NCBI GenBank assembly: GCA_907164885.2
Contig: OU015490.1
Span: forward strand, 20,044,613 to 20,108,612
DNA: 64,000 bases
Direction: 5' to 3'
From: Dolomedes plantarius
Lineage: Eukaryota > Arthropoda > Arachnida > Araneae > Dolomedidae
Shown piece by piece: positions 35,601 to 48,518 of this stretch. The position numbers and the translations under genes were made by a program. The notes beneath the pieces were generated by a model, which was not told the DNA's origin, searched no databases, and saw only the letters and a program-made list of their open reading frames with translations. Numbering within the stretch: the stretch's first letter is position 1; each line of letters opens with the position of its first letter.

Positions 35601-36836
35601 CTTAGACAAAATGCTTTTAAAAAAAGTTTTTTTTTGTGCCAAAGATCATGAAACCCGTGTAGGAGTCCAATCCTTTCCCTCAGTTCATTAGGGCAGAAAA
35701 AATTCTTGCCTAAATAATACTCCCCCCTCCAATTTTTTATGTGCTATTGTATTAACAATTGTAGAAAGTTTTTTTTGCCTGAAATGTTTTGGGAATTTAT
35801 ACGAGATTCCACCACTGACTTCCATGTGAATAAAACATTTTCTATGAATAGTTACAAAAAGGAATCTTTTGTTTACTCCGTTAGTAGTTGGTGAAAAGTT
35901 ATGAAAAACAAACATTTTGAACTCCCCTTTCCCCCATTAATCCAATGATGCATTGAGAAGTGGAGGTCCTTTTCCTGCCACCAGATGGAGCGAATGGTCC
36001 CCGACAGACCGACTTTGAGAAGCCTGCCCGATGAGCTGCTTGAATCGCTAGGTTAAATTTAGTGAGTCTAAACACGAATGGCCCGGGGTCGGAACATTCG
36101 CCACTGTTTGAGTGCTGGCAAAGAGAGCTGTACAGTAAGTGTGCAAGGTGAGGACTCGCAGGTCAGAATTTCTAAACGAGCACAAAATACTGGAGGAGGA
36201 CATTCAGCGATCTCAGAGAGGACGTTTTTGGTTTTGGCTCGAGGTTCCGGATAAGAACTGAGATTTTTTTTTTCTTTTCTTTCGTGAGCGGTCGGGTTGC
36301 GAAGAAAGAAAGGACTGAAAACAGAAACGTTTCAGATTTGAAGGCAGATGATACGCTTTTCAATTTCGGAAAAAGAGGTCGTATTTGTTTGCATTTCCGT
36401 TATCGAACTCAGCTAGCCATGTAGTGAAAGAAAAGAATGCCGAATGGCATGGCGATTCAGAAAAAAGCAAAAGAAGCCTTTTTTTTTTGAGTGTGAATCC
36501 TTTCCTTTTTTTTTTTAATTTTTTGAAATTTAATAATCTTATAGTGGAGTTATATCCGTTAGAGCTGCGATTATTTGTACGTTGATGCATAATTTCGAAA
36601 ATAAATGTTTCGCCAATTTCCTAAACCTCGGCGTTTAATCGTTAAAAATTGAACCGTTATTTTCAGAATCCTTTCAGTCTGGTGAGTCAATATATCTACA
36701 AGGGACCTTATTTTAAAATGATTCATCTTGAATGGAAGCTCGCGGTTTTGATTATTTTTTTCAGTTAAGGTTACTTTCCATTTCGTTGGGACGACTTTTA
36801 TGCATAGGCCGATGATCTGAAACATCCATCGGTTTG
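35601..36836. other. Intergenic DNA downstream of VGLUT
   Basis: No gene recognised. The distal VGLUT 3' UTR may reach into its right edge. Confidence 0.4.
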
Positions 36837-36842
36837 TTTATT
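36837..36842 (-). promoter_or_regulatory. Candidate VGLUT poly(A) signal AATAAA
   Basis: Minus-strand AATAAA about 515 bp beyond the VGLUT stop codon. Chosen by position only. Confidence 0.3.
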
Positions 36843-37357
36843 TTGTTTTGACGCATTTCATGGAAGAACTGTTCGAGTATAAAAAACGTTTACGGATGCT
36901 CAAAATGACTGTTGTGCTGGCTTGTGTATATATACATGTATTTGTATATATATATTGATCACAGTTATTCATTCCGTTTTCTGTTCCTTTAGAAGCACTC
37001 CTGACCTGTTCGTATGTTATGGAAGCGTTCTGTTTCAAATTAAGCCCCTTTGGTAAGATGAAGACAAAGAGATATAGAGAAAGAGAGTGCACTTGCTCCT
37101 TTAGACACATTTACGACACTGATATACCTCGACTAGAATGTAAAGGTCCGTGCGCATAGACACACAGAGAGAGATATATATATACGAAGCTACATCCACA
37201 CGGTCTCCCCCACACAAAACACATGATATAAACTATATTGCTTTGGCTCCTTTTGTCGTTTCGACCCCGCGGAACTTAAGGCAAGTGAATATGACGTCGA
37301 GAGAAAAACCACCCCATCTGAAGCCTTTGGTAACGCGCCGGCGCGGGTCCGCCCCCT

Positions 37358-37702
37358 TTAGTACTCTCTCTCCTCCACGGTGCCGTGCATGTAGCGGTCC
37401 GTGGAGGGCTGCTGCACCATCTCCTGCCGCGTCTCGTACACGGGCTGGCAGGCGTCGGTGGTGCCGTACGTCGGCGGCTGCGTCTCCGTCAGGGTGGTGG
37501 TGGCCTCTGCCGGCCCCCCGTTCGGCCTCGGCCCCTCGTCCTTGAAGGCGTTCTCCAGGGGGTTCCAGGAGGGGCCCTCGTCCTCCGGGGGCGGTTCCGC
37601 CCATGGCTGCTTCTCTCCGGACGCGAAAATGCCGTAGAAGATCACGCCGCCGAAGTGGATGAAGCTGGCTATCAGGAATACCTTCTGCCATTCATCGGCG
37701 GT
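37358..37702 (-). CDS. VGLUT: VGLUT exon h (last) with stop
   Basis: 345 bp, 114 codons and TAA. The acceptor TTCCCTGCAG precedes [20 protein letters not shown], then the [13 protein letters not shown] signature. The cytosolic tail is acidic and Pro/Thr-rich with [15 protein letters not shown] and a final VEEREY. The tail is far richer in G and C than the rest of the gene, which creates long antisense frames that are not genes. Confidence 0.93.
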   Translation of the reverse strand, partial: TADEWQKVFLIASFIHFGGVIFYGIFASGEKQPWAEPPPEDEGPSWNPLENAFKDEGPRPNGGPAEATTTLTETQPPTYGTTDACQPVYETRQEMVQQPSTDRYMHGTVEEREY

Positions 37703-38681
37703 CTGCAGGGAACAAACCCATTTAATCAAAATCAGAATTAAACAAATGAAATCATTACATTATTTTATAGATTGCTTATTGAAAGCTTTAAATAATCTAT
37801 ATACAGTATAAAACAGTTCCGTACAGGGGCGGCTCCAGCCCAGAGTTTTTTTTTTTTTTGGGGGGGGGGGGGAAGCAACGTCAGGAGGGCAACGTTTGGG
37901 GGGGGGGCAATATATATGTAGAAATATATATATATATAGATAGATAGATAGATAGATATACATATAGATATAGATATATACATATATATACATATAGATA
38001 TATACATATAGATATATACATATATATATAGATACATATATATAGATATATATAGATATATATATATGGGTCATTCCATGTCAAATCAACACAATTTTTT
38101 GCAAAATCCGGAATGATCCTCCCAGATTTTGACGATTTTTGGCACACTTGCAGGTTTTATGGACATATGAAAAAATGTCAGTTCTTAGTGGTCTTACTTT
38201 ATCGGTTCAAAAGTTATTAAACATTAAAATTTCAATTTTTTGCAAAAAAACACCACATATGTCGGTCTTAAAATGGCTGTAAGACAGTGACCATTTGAGG
38301 TTCAGACCTGAACTTAGGCTCATTTTAAAGCTCTATTTTAGGGCTTTCACATGATATGCTACATGATAGCATTTATAAAAAAATAATTTTTTAAAATCAA
38401 TTTGAAATTTTAAAATTTAAATTTCTCAAAAAGCGACAATTTTAAAATTTTGAAAAAATTCTCAAAATAAGTTTATATTATCATCTAACAGCACCCAAAA
38501 TCTTATTTTGGGATCTTTATGGGATCCTGAGATATAGGAGATATAAAGTATGCATGGGTAGAGGAAAAAATGCCAAATCTTCCATATACATATACAAATA
38601 AATATAATTATAATGTATAATTATACAATCATATATAATTATAACTACATTTATAATTATATAAGTATATATATAATTATA

Positions 38682-38723
<42 letters not shown>

Positions 38724-41700
38724 CACTTTTCTAGAAAATCCAGTCATCTCAAAATCATAATTTTATTTATAGAATCATGCATAGAGTTTACCAGTTTAGA
38801 GACATGGAAGTAGCATATGTACAGCGATCACATCTTCATTTCTGGGAGGCCATGAACTCTTGCACAATATCCTCAATCTTTCTCACCTCGTTGCCTTGTA
38901 AACTGTATGTTCAACCAGTTGGTGTGATGGGGTTCACCTTGCAGATCACATTTGAAGAGGGAATCCACAGTACATCAGGTCTTGAAGGGTATGAAAATGA
39001 AGGAGATGGTCCTTGGGGATGGAGAAATGTTGCCTTTACTTCATTTACATCTTCATTTTTAGCTAAAACATAGCTTAGGTACCATTTGCCATCATAGACT
39101 GCAACCACATATCCACCCATGTCACTGAAGCCCAATAACTTGCTACAGGAAAGATGGTTGATGTAGATGCAGAAGAAAAGAATTTTACAGTTACTTTTGT
39201 TGTAGACTTTGAGGGTCCTAAGGCATGGAGCTTTTGTGTCCCTGGGATAGCTACAGTTTTGCTGTACTGGTGTGCCAATTGTTCTTCTGTTTGAATATAC
39301 TCTTCATGGTTTACATATGTGAAATCTGTTAGAAATATTCTGATTTGCCCATTCAAAGAGTTGGCTTGGAGTCTGTATTTGGTCTTCATAAGGTCGCTGC
39401 AGGCTAGCCCTGGCTGCCAATCTTTTTACTGTGCCCCCACTCCATCACATGGGCCTTTTCCATGTGCAGTGGCTGAAAAATGCCATTCAGTTTCAACCCC
39501 AAAATCTTTGTAGTGAAGGCACAGGTTTAAAAAGTTCTTTTTATTCTTGTATTGGGCTGCTGACCCATCTGAAAAATAGTAATTTTTTAGGAAATGTTTC
39601 AAACTTTGATTTCAGATACTGGATTAGTTTTGTTTGAAACAGAGACTGCAGTAGTGTTGTGCTCAAGGCAGTCTGATATTATTACGAAACTGAAATGCTC
39701 TTTTTTATCTTCTTTTTTAAAATACACTACAAACGGATGCACTGTTGCCTGGTTACGTGTCCAGTGGTAAGATTGTGCTTCGTCCTGTAATACGAAGGAA
39801 TAATTCTCAGAAAAATCACAAAGGACCACCACCTCAGAATCTAAGAGATTTTCTTTAGTCTCACTCATAAAAGAATTTTGCTGTTTTGCTATGAAGTCAT
39901 GACGAAGCAGAACAGAGAGTTTCTCACAAAAAATTTCAACGAAGTCATCTACTGATTTTTGGATTGTTTCCAAGTTACAGCGATCAACAGAGATCCACTG
40001 GCGAAAAGTAATAGTCTCAATTGTATTTTCTTCAAACCCTCTTTCCAGAATCATCCGGATTCCTTCTGTTCCTGGACATGACACACAATTAGAGAAGAAA
40101 CAGTTAATTGACGGTGGGTTACAGACCATCATTTGCAAACAGTCCTGGTATGTTTTTATCTGGTTGTGATTAATTTCATTTTGCTGTTTTCAACCATAAG
40201 TTTCACATTTTGGTGAGAAGTACATACACAAACTGAGTGGGTGCTACTCTGACCAGGCAGAATACAGTATTTGGGCCGTAATTCTGCAAATTTAGAGAAC
40301 CCAACTTTTATACCTGGAAACTTTTCCTGGAAGCATTTGTATACTTCCTTTAAATTACTCAGCATCAGTCTCTTGGAAACTTACTTTAGCACCTGTGATG
40401 TCTTTCACTGAAATACATCAGAGGTCAATCACTAATCAGCTTCCTCCATTCTCAGATTGTTATATATTGTATCTTATAATTTAGGGAAATATTTTTTAAA
40501 ATCTGTTTGATATTTTTTCACTTTTTAGTAGTGTAAAGGAGATGAAATTAAGAATTAAATAATAAAATTATACATGATTATAAATGTAATTATTATATTT
40601 ATATATATTTTTAATCACATATTACTATGCAATTACATATAATTGTATAATTACATATTATAATTATATTTCTTTGTATATAACTCTATAATATGGTAGA
40701 TTTGGCATTTTTCCTCTAACCACACATACTTTATACCTCCTATATCTCAGGATCCCATAGAGATCCCAAAATAAGATTTTGGGTGCTGTTAGATGATGAT
40801 ATAAACTTATTTTGAGAATATTTTCAAAATTTTAAAATTGTCGCTTTTTGAGAAATTTAAATTTTAAAATTTCAAATTGATTTAAAAAAATTATTTTTTT
40901 ATAAATGCTATCATGTTCCTTATCATGTGAAAGCCCTAGAAAAGAGCTTTAAAATGAGCCTAAGTTCAGGTCTGTACCTCAAATGGTTACTGTTTTACAG
41001 CCATTTTAAGACTGACATATGTGGTGTTTTTTGCAAAAAAATTGAAATTTTAATATTTAATAACTTTTGAACTGATAAAGTAAGACCACTAAGAATTGAC
41101 ATTTTTTCATATGTCTATGAAACTTTCAAGTGTGCCAAAAATCATCAAATTCTGAGGGGGTCATTCCGGATCACTGTGTTGATTTGACATGGAATGACTC
41201 ATATAATGTATACAAACGCATTCAGTTAAGAAATAAACATCGTCTCATTTTAAATTTAAACTCTTAGTATTCGGTCTACGATTATATAATTTTAGACTAT
41301 GAAAAAAAAATACGCCGGGCTCTTTTGGGAGGGGCTAATGCCCCCCCCCTCCCCCTTGGAGCCGCCAATGGTTCCGTAACTGACTAACTGACTGACTCAC
41401 TGACATACAACGCACAGACCAAACCGCTGGACCTAAATGGCTGAAATTTTGCATGGCGATTCTTCTTATGGTGTAGGGGTGCACTAAGAAAATTTTTTGA
41501 AAAATTCTTAGATTTTTTAAAATTAAATCTGTTTTTGTAACTTTTTTAAGTTTGCATTTAAAATAATAATTTGAAGGTTATAAAATTTATATCACGAGAA
41601 AGATCCTAAAAATTCCTTTAAAATGAAATCTTTTTCGAACCTTTACCTCGATTTTCTGATTTTGGGTGAATTTTCAAAGATTCATTTTTAGAATTTAATT

Positions 41701-43982
41701 TATTAAATGCCGATCACGGGATTTCTTTTTCTGGTACTTTCAATAAATTTATCGTCACGTGCGTAACAACTAAATAGACAAAAAAAATATTTTTTTCTTT
41801 CTAATGTAGCAGACGATTGGATATTATCCTAAAAAAATAAATATCCCTTACGATTTATATATATATTGTATACATTGGTCGTAACATTTATTATGAATAT
41901 ATATATATATATTTTTTTTTGGCATTAATTGCATACATTGACCGTTGTATTTAATTCGAATGTACTCCGTAGCGAAGCGCGGGTTTTCAGCTAGTTGTAT
42001 ATATACACGTATGTGTGTGTGCACACAGGGTGATTTTTACTAAGTTTTTATTAACTCGCTTTCTTGTTTGTTTGTGTGTTTGGCCCTTACAAATCTTGCA
42101 GTTGATTTTGGAATGAAATTAAATCTGACATGATTCAAAAGTCACTTAAAAAATGTAGTATATCTGACAATCTAGATGGAACGGAAGGTGATTATTTATT
42201 TAAGGATCAGATTCACAGTGATGGTGAAGAGGAAACAGAATTCGATGATGTGCCTGAAGCTATAACGGAAGACGAATATGACGAACTATTCATGTTATCC
42301 GATAATTAAAATTTTTAAGTTCATAAGGTATGTCATTTCTTTTAAATAAACAGCATTTAGGTACATGCAGAAATATAAAATTTTTATCTTAATATTTTCC
42401 TTATTTTTAAATCTATCATTTTTATGTTCGGCGTATAACGCTCACCCGTAAGTTTTCATTTTATTTTTTGTGTTGAAAGTGCGTGCTATACGCCGGAAAA
42501 TACGGTATGTATTAATGTATTTATTACCATGTTTTTATTAACTTGCTTTCTTGCGTGTTTGTGTGTGTGTTTGTCCAGTACAAATCTTGCAAACTATTTT
42601 TAACTCACTTCCCGACCAGCTAGACATTTGAAACTTTTAGAATAGCTCAGAACACGATGACAATGCATTTTTTTTATACTTTTAGTCATCTTTAAGCAGA
42701 ATTAAATTAATTTTCAGTAATTTTCAGTTAATTTTGTTTTGTAGACTGGTGCAGCCATCTATCGGCCGGGACGGGAACGAAAAGTTAAACGCGGGTTAAC
42801 TTCCAATTAACTTCATTTTCTTTCAAATTGATGGGATAATTCATCAAAAAATTTTTTAAAAAGTATTTATTAATACATAGAATTTTTAAGTTTATAGGAT
42901 TCAATAGAAAATTTAAAAACATGGTATATAGAAATTTTTTTTATCTTGTAATTATATTTTTTATCAAATAAAATAATTACATTATTTTATAGATTGCTTA
43001 TTGAAAGCTTTAAATGATTGTATATATACACGTGTGTGTGTGTGTGTTTGTGTGTATGCACACAGGGTGATTTTTATTAAACTGACACTACTCAGAGCCA
43101 TCTATAGCATGATCTATCAGTCAAAATTCCACCAAAATTAATAGAGGGACTAAGGACGACATGGGAAAGAGTTTCCGTGAAAAAAAGTTCCGAAAGTCGC
43201 CGATAGGGGAGGATATGGCGCTGTTGTCGGCGCACCGGAGAATTTGCGAAAAACGCAAGTAAAACATCAAAATGCCAATTCACGACTACGTAGTCGACAG
43301 CAGCGCCAGTATTTCGGGCTATAATGATAAAGGGTGAATACCGAAAAAGTTGTAATAAGCAAACGAATAACAACAACAAAAAAATAAAAAAATAAAATAA
43401 AAATCACTGGAACACCGCTTTATGCAGCAAATCCACTTCTCCCTCCTTCAATGTGATTTCCATCCTGGTGGACGACACATTGCATCTTGATCAGTACGTT
43501 CTAAACGACCGAGCGTAGCATGTCACCAGGGATGCTCATTACAATCCGGGATATGTTGACCTTTAGGGCCGCCAAGTTAGAGACTCCACCAAGATGCACC
43601 TTGAACTTTAAATAACTCCACAGTAAAAAGTCACATAGGTAAGGTCCGAGGAGCGAGCGAGCCATGAAAGTGGAAATAAGCGACTGATAACCCTTTCTTC
43701 TGTAAAGCGATGGCACCGATCTTTATAGCCCAAAATACTGGTGTCGACTATGCAGTCATGAATTTGCATTTTGATGTTTTACTTGCGTTTTATGCTAATT
43801 CTCTTGTGCGCCGACAACAGCGCCATATATTCCCCTATCGGCGACTTTTGGAACTGATTTTTTTTTCATGGGAAAATTTTGCCCATGTCGTCCTTCTATC
43901 AATTTTGGAAGAATTTTGACTGATGGATCTTGCTACAGGTGTCTCTGAGTAGTGTCAGTTTAATAAAAAATCCCCCTGTATG

Positions 43983-44032
<50 letters not shown>

Positions 44033-47000
44033 CTCGTATATATACAGGGGGATTTTTTTTAAACTGACACTACTCAGAGCCATCTGTAGCGTGATCTGTC
44101 GGTCGGAATTCCACCAAAATTGATTCCCTCTTTCCCATGTCGTTCTTAGAGGGACTAAGGACGACACGGGAAAGAGTTTCCGTGAAAAAAAAATAGTTCC
44201 AAAAGTCGCCGATAGGGGAAGATATGGCACTGTTGTTGTCGGCGCACCCGAGATATTGCATAAAAGGCAAGTAAAACATCAAAATACACATTCACGACTA
44301 TGTAGTCGACAGCAGCGCCAGTATATCGGACTATAAAGATAAGGGATGAATAACGAAGAGTTCTAAGCAGACAAATGAATAAGAAAGAACTGCAACACTA
44401 CGTTATGCAGCAAATTCACTTCTCCCTCATGCAATGTGACCACAGTCCCGGTGGACGACACATTGCATCCTGCCCACTATGTTCGCAACGGCCAAGCGTA
44501 ACATGTCACCAGGAATATTCATCAAAGTCCGGGAAATGTTTTCCTTTAGGGTGGCCAAATCCGAGACTCCACCAAAATACTCCTTAATAACCCCACAGAA
44601 AAATGTCATGTGTTAGGTCCGGGGAGCGAGGTAGCCATGCAAGTAGAAAAAAAGCGACTGATGACCCTTTCTTTTGCAAAGCGAAAGCGCAACAGATTTC
44701 GCACTTTATAGCCCAAAATACTGGCGCTGTTGTCAACTACGTAGTCATTAATTTTCATTTTGATGTTTTACTTGGGTTTTATGCAAATTCTCGGGTGTTC
44801 CGACAACAACAACGTCTTATCTTCCCCTATCGGCGACTTTTGAAACTAATTTTTTTTTTTCACGGAAACTCCTTCCCATGTCATCCTTAGTCCCTCTATC
44901 CATTTTGGTGGAAATCCGGACGATAGATCGCACAGACGACGCTTGTGAGTCGGTTAGTTGAACTCTATGTACTGCCTAATCGCAACTGCGGTGCCGCAAC
45001 GACACCGGATCGCCGTCGTCCGTGTGAGTAGGTTAGTTCAACTTTATGTACTGCCTGATCGCAACTACGGTGCCGCAACGACACCGGATCGCTCGTGTGC
45101 ACCGAGCCTTATGATGTGAAAACGAGAGGCCACTAGGTACAACCCACGAAAGGATGCTCACCTCGTGCACGGTGAGGGTCTCGACGACGATCGGGCAGAT
45201 CATGCCCGACAGTGTCCCGAAACCGTTTGACATTCCCATCAGTATGCTGGCGTAGCGGGGGGCGATGTCCAGGTGGTTCACGTTGAAACCTGGGAACAAA
45301 CAGAAATTCATAATATGCAATCAACTGTGGCATTCAATATTCAATTCATTCAAAGTAAATCTCTCAATCTGTCTGAATTCTTCGTGATCTGTTAATAGTT
45401 AGTGACCCCATGTCTTAAGGGAGATTTAATACCGAAAGAAAAAAAAATCTACCGGGACACATTTTAAAATTTTTTTTTATTTATTGAGTTAAAATTTTGA
45501 ATTTTTTTGTGATGGTTAACCATTTAATTTGTAAACAAGATCACTTCATAAAACTTCTCAAAATGTTTTTAAAAAATTAAAAAATTTTAAAAAGTGGGGT
45601 AATTTAAAATTGTTATAACTCGAAATATTACGTGTCGAATTTCAATTATTTTTCATTTAATTAAACAGAAATATATAAGTTTTAATTTTGATTCAGCATT
45701 TTCTTAAATATTAATTTTTAAAAAAATTAAAAATAATTATATTAAAAATTACAAAAAAAATGATGTAACATATTTTTAAAAAATCATATTTTCAAAAGTA
45801 AATCTTTTTTTTTTCAAATTTTCTGAATCAAAATTAAAGTAAAATAGTTGAAAAAGACATGTTCCAAGTTTCAACCATTTAACTTTAATGGTTCTTAACT
45901 TATAACAATTTAAAGACGAGAAATGGGGAAAAAACTCATCATGCAGAAAAGCGCACTTACAGGTTTAAACAACGCTTGGCTACTATTAGAATGTTGCAAA
46001 AAAAAAAAAAAATATCCTGTTTTAATTAAGATAGAAACGTGATTTAAGAGTAAAAGAACACAGAAATTTTTAATGCAGTAAATCTTTTTTCGAAAATTCG
46101 AACAATTTTGTGTCCTGGACCCCCTAAGGCAGGCCACGCCATTTTGTCATGCAACGTTTGAAATTTGGCCCTTATAAAGGATCATTGAATGCAACATTTT
46201 GGTGCAGTGTTCTCAGTCGCGATGTTTCACTGCTCCTTTCTTCATCTGTTAATTAGTATTGCAGAAAAAAGCAACTCGACTGTAAATAATTGCTAGTCAG
46301 TTATGAGGGATCAATCTACGTTTGCTCGTATTCTGTTTATTAATGCCCTCTCTCGTTGGGTAATTTGACAATTTGTGTAAGCGACAGTTCTGAGTTATTT
46401 GCTTACTAAGCGATTGTTCTAAATTATATCGATTCAAGGAAATCGAAAATTCGTAGTCACTAAAACATTTTATTAAAACGAACACACACATAAAAATAAC
46501 ATATGTACAACATTCCATTTTTTACCTTCTCGCGGTAGTTTATTTTTCTCTGTTGCCATTCAGCAGTATGCAACATTTCGGTTACTTTAGGGCCTGTTCA
46601 CATACGAGTCCGTTGCGTTGCGTTAAGGAAAAGATGACATTGAGACGAAAATAAACCAATCATATGCCTCCAAACGATTATCAATGAAATTTTTTACGCC
46701 TATGATTGGTTTCTTTTCGTCTCAACGTCATCTTTTCCTTAACGCAACGCAACGGACTCCTATGTGAACAGGCCCTTACTTTCTCCTCTACCACTCTGCA
46801 GATAGTAGTAACTTTGCAGTTGTCACAACAACCGCTAGTAGCGTTTCACTATACAGAAATTCACAATGACCACTAAGGGGCTGTTCACACTGCGTCCATC
46901 AGCGTCAGCGTGACTCGTATTGAAATATATTTAACCAATTACAAACCTCCAAATGATTAGCCATGAAATTGTTAAGGTCTGTGATTGGTTTGAAATGTGT

Positions 47001-48474
47001 CGATATGAGTAACGCTGATGGATATAGTGTGAACAGGCCTTAAGAGGCTTTTCGTTTCCCTATTTTACAGAAATCATTTCCGTTGGGAAGTCAACATATT
47101 GCAATCTCACAGTAATCAATTCTGGTTTTGACCTGTACGTAAAGCTGATCTGAGAGACATTTATGAATGGTTGAAAAATAAAAAAAAGCATTATACCCTC
47201 TTATCGTGACGTCATAATCACGAGCCACTGTTGTGCTCACGAGCCACTATGTGATGCTACTTGGGGGGGGGGGGGCAGTTCAATAAATAAAAACATCTCG
47301 TCAGTCATTATTTTAAGTCCATGGACGAAACACCAATAAAAGTGGGGAAACAGCATTCCTTGGACAAAAACCTCGATTGCAGACATTTTTACCATGTTTT
47401 TATTAACTCGCTTTCTTGTTTGTTTGTGTGTGTGTTTGTCCAGTACAAATCATGCAATCGATTTTTAACTAACTTCCCGACTAGCTAGACATTTGAAACT
47501 TTTAGAATAGCTCAGAACACGATGACAATGCATTATTTTAACACTTTTAGCCGAAAAAATCAGCAAGGTGGCGCTTCGATCGAATTCAATGCTTGCATTT
47601 TTGCGTAACGGCGTTTGACGATTTTGAAAACAGAGTACATGTGAATTTAGTTTGTTTACAAAAATATTGTGCGAAAAATTAAAAAAATATATAAAAATTA
47701 AAGTTTATAAAGTCTGTGGATAGTGGAAACGACTAAAAAGTGATTAAAATTAAATAATAGAAAGCGAAAAAGAATAATTTAGCGAAGGTTTGTGCAATTA
47801 AGAGAGAATTGTCAAGTTTATATGATTCAACGAAAATTTAAAAACATGGTATATAAAAAGTTCCTTTTATCTTGAAATTGACAATATTCACACTTGACTA
47901 TGAATAAGCGATCACGAAAGACACGGATATGGAAAGAGAAAGCGAATCATCAAAGAGTTCTCAGGCAATGGCACCTTAGATAATGCTACTATGACATCGT
48001 TAATAAGAACTCAATACATGATGTCTTTATGGCAGTAACAGAGTGCTCACCTGAAATCGCGAATCCGCTGAATCCGACAGCTAGCGTCAAAGCAGCTATG
48101 GCTGTAACCGTACTCCTCGTGTAACCGACGACTAGTAGGAAAGCGGCTTCCAAACCGAAACCTGGAAGAAAGAGGCATTAGTTTCAGGAACGTGAATGAG
48201 GAGCTTTTTAAAAGACGGACAAAGGGGAAATGGAATTGAATATAATAGCTCGAGGATTTTACAGTACTATATATATTTGGATGGCATTCAACGTTTTCTC
48301 TTCAGAGATCTGAAATCCCTTTGACCTATCTTGTTCAGAAATATTTCTTGAAAAATCATTTCTGTTCCCCGAACACATGGACGAATATTTTTTTTCTAAA
48401 CAAACTCATACAAACAGACAGTAAATTTATGTTATCATAAATGCTCAAAATCCCTAGATTACCCCCCCCAATTT

Positions 48475-48518
<44 letters not shown>

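Larger units (their letters stand above)
37824..41370. mobile_element. hAT element, perfect 8-bp TSD GTTCCGTA
   Basis: CAGGGGCGGCTCCAG at the left and inverted TTGGAGCCGCCAATG at the right, flanked by GTTCCGTA at 37816-37823 and 41371-41378. Inner G/C homopolymer tracts mirror each other. Most of its length is the nested 3.1-kb element 38068-41200. The hAT alone is about 400 bp and non-autonomous. Confidence 0.9.
37796..41994 (+). mobile_element. Helitron, copy 3, split by a nested hAT
   Basis: Starts TCTATATACAGTATAAAACA and ends GGGTTTTCAGCTAG, lying between host A and T. The uninterrupted host sequence survives at 43011-43025 (AAATGATTGTATATA), giving a paralogous empty site that fixes both ends. 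The 5' tip is cut at GTTCCGTA by the hAT (37824-41370). The rest of the Helitron (41371-41994) matches copies 1 and 2. Non-autonomous. Confidence 0.85.

Noticed and set aside
37150..37741. Plus-strand frames of 78-131 codons, and a second minus-strand frame
   Set aside because: They arise from the GC-rich VGLUT last exon. The true frame is fixed by the acceptor at 37703 and the QPWAEP motif.
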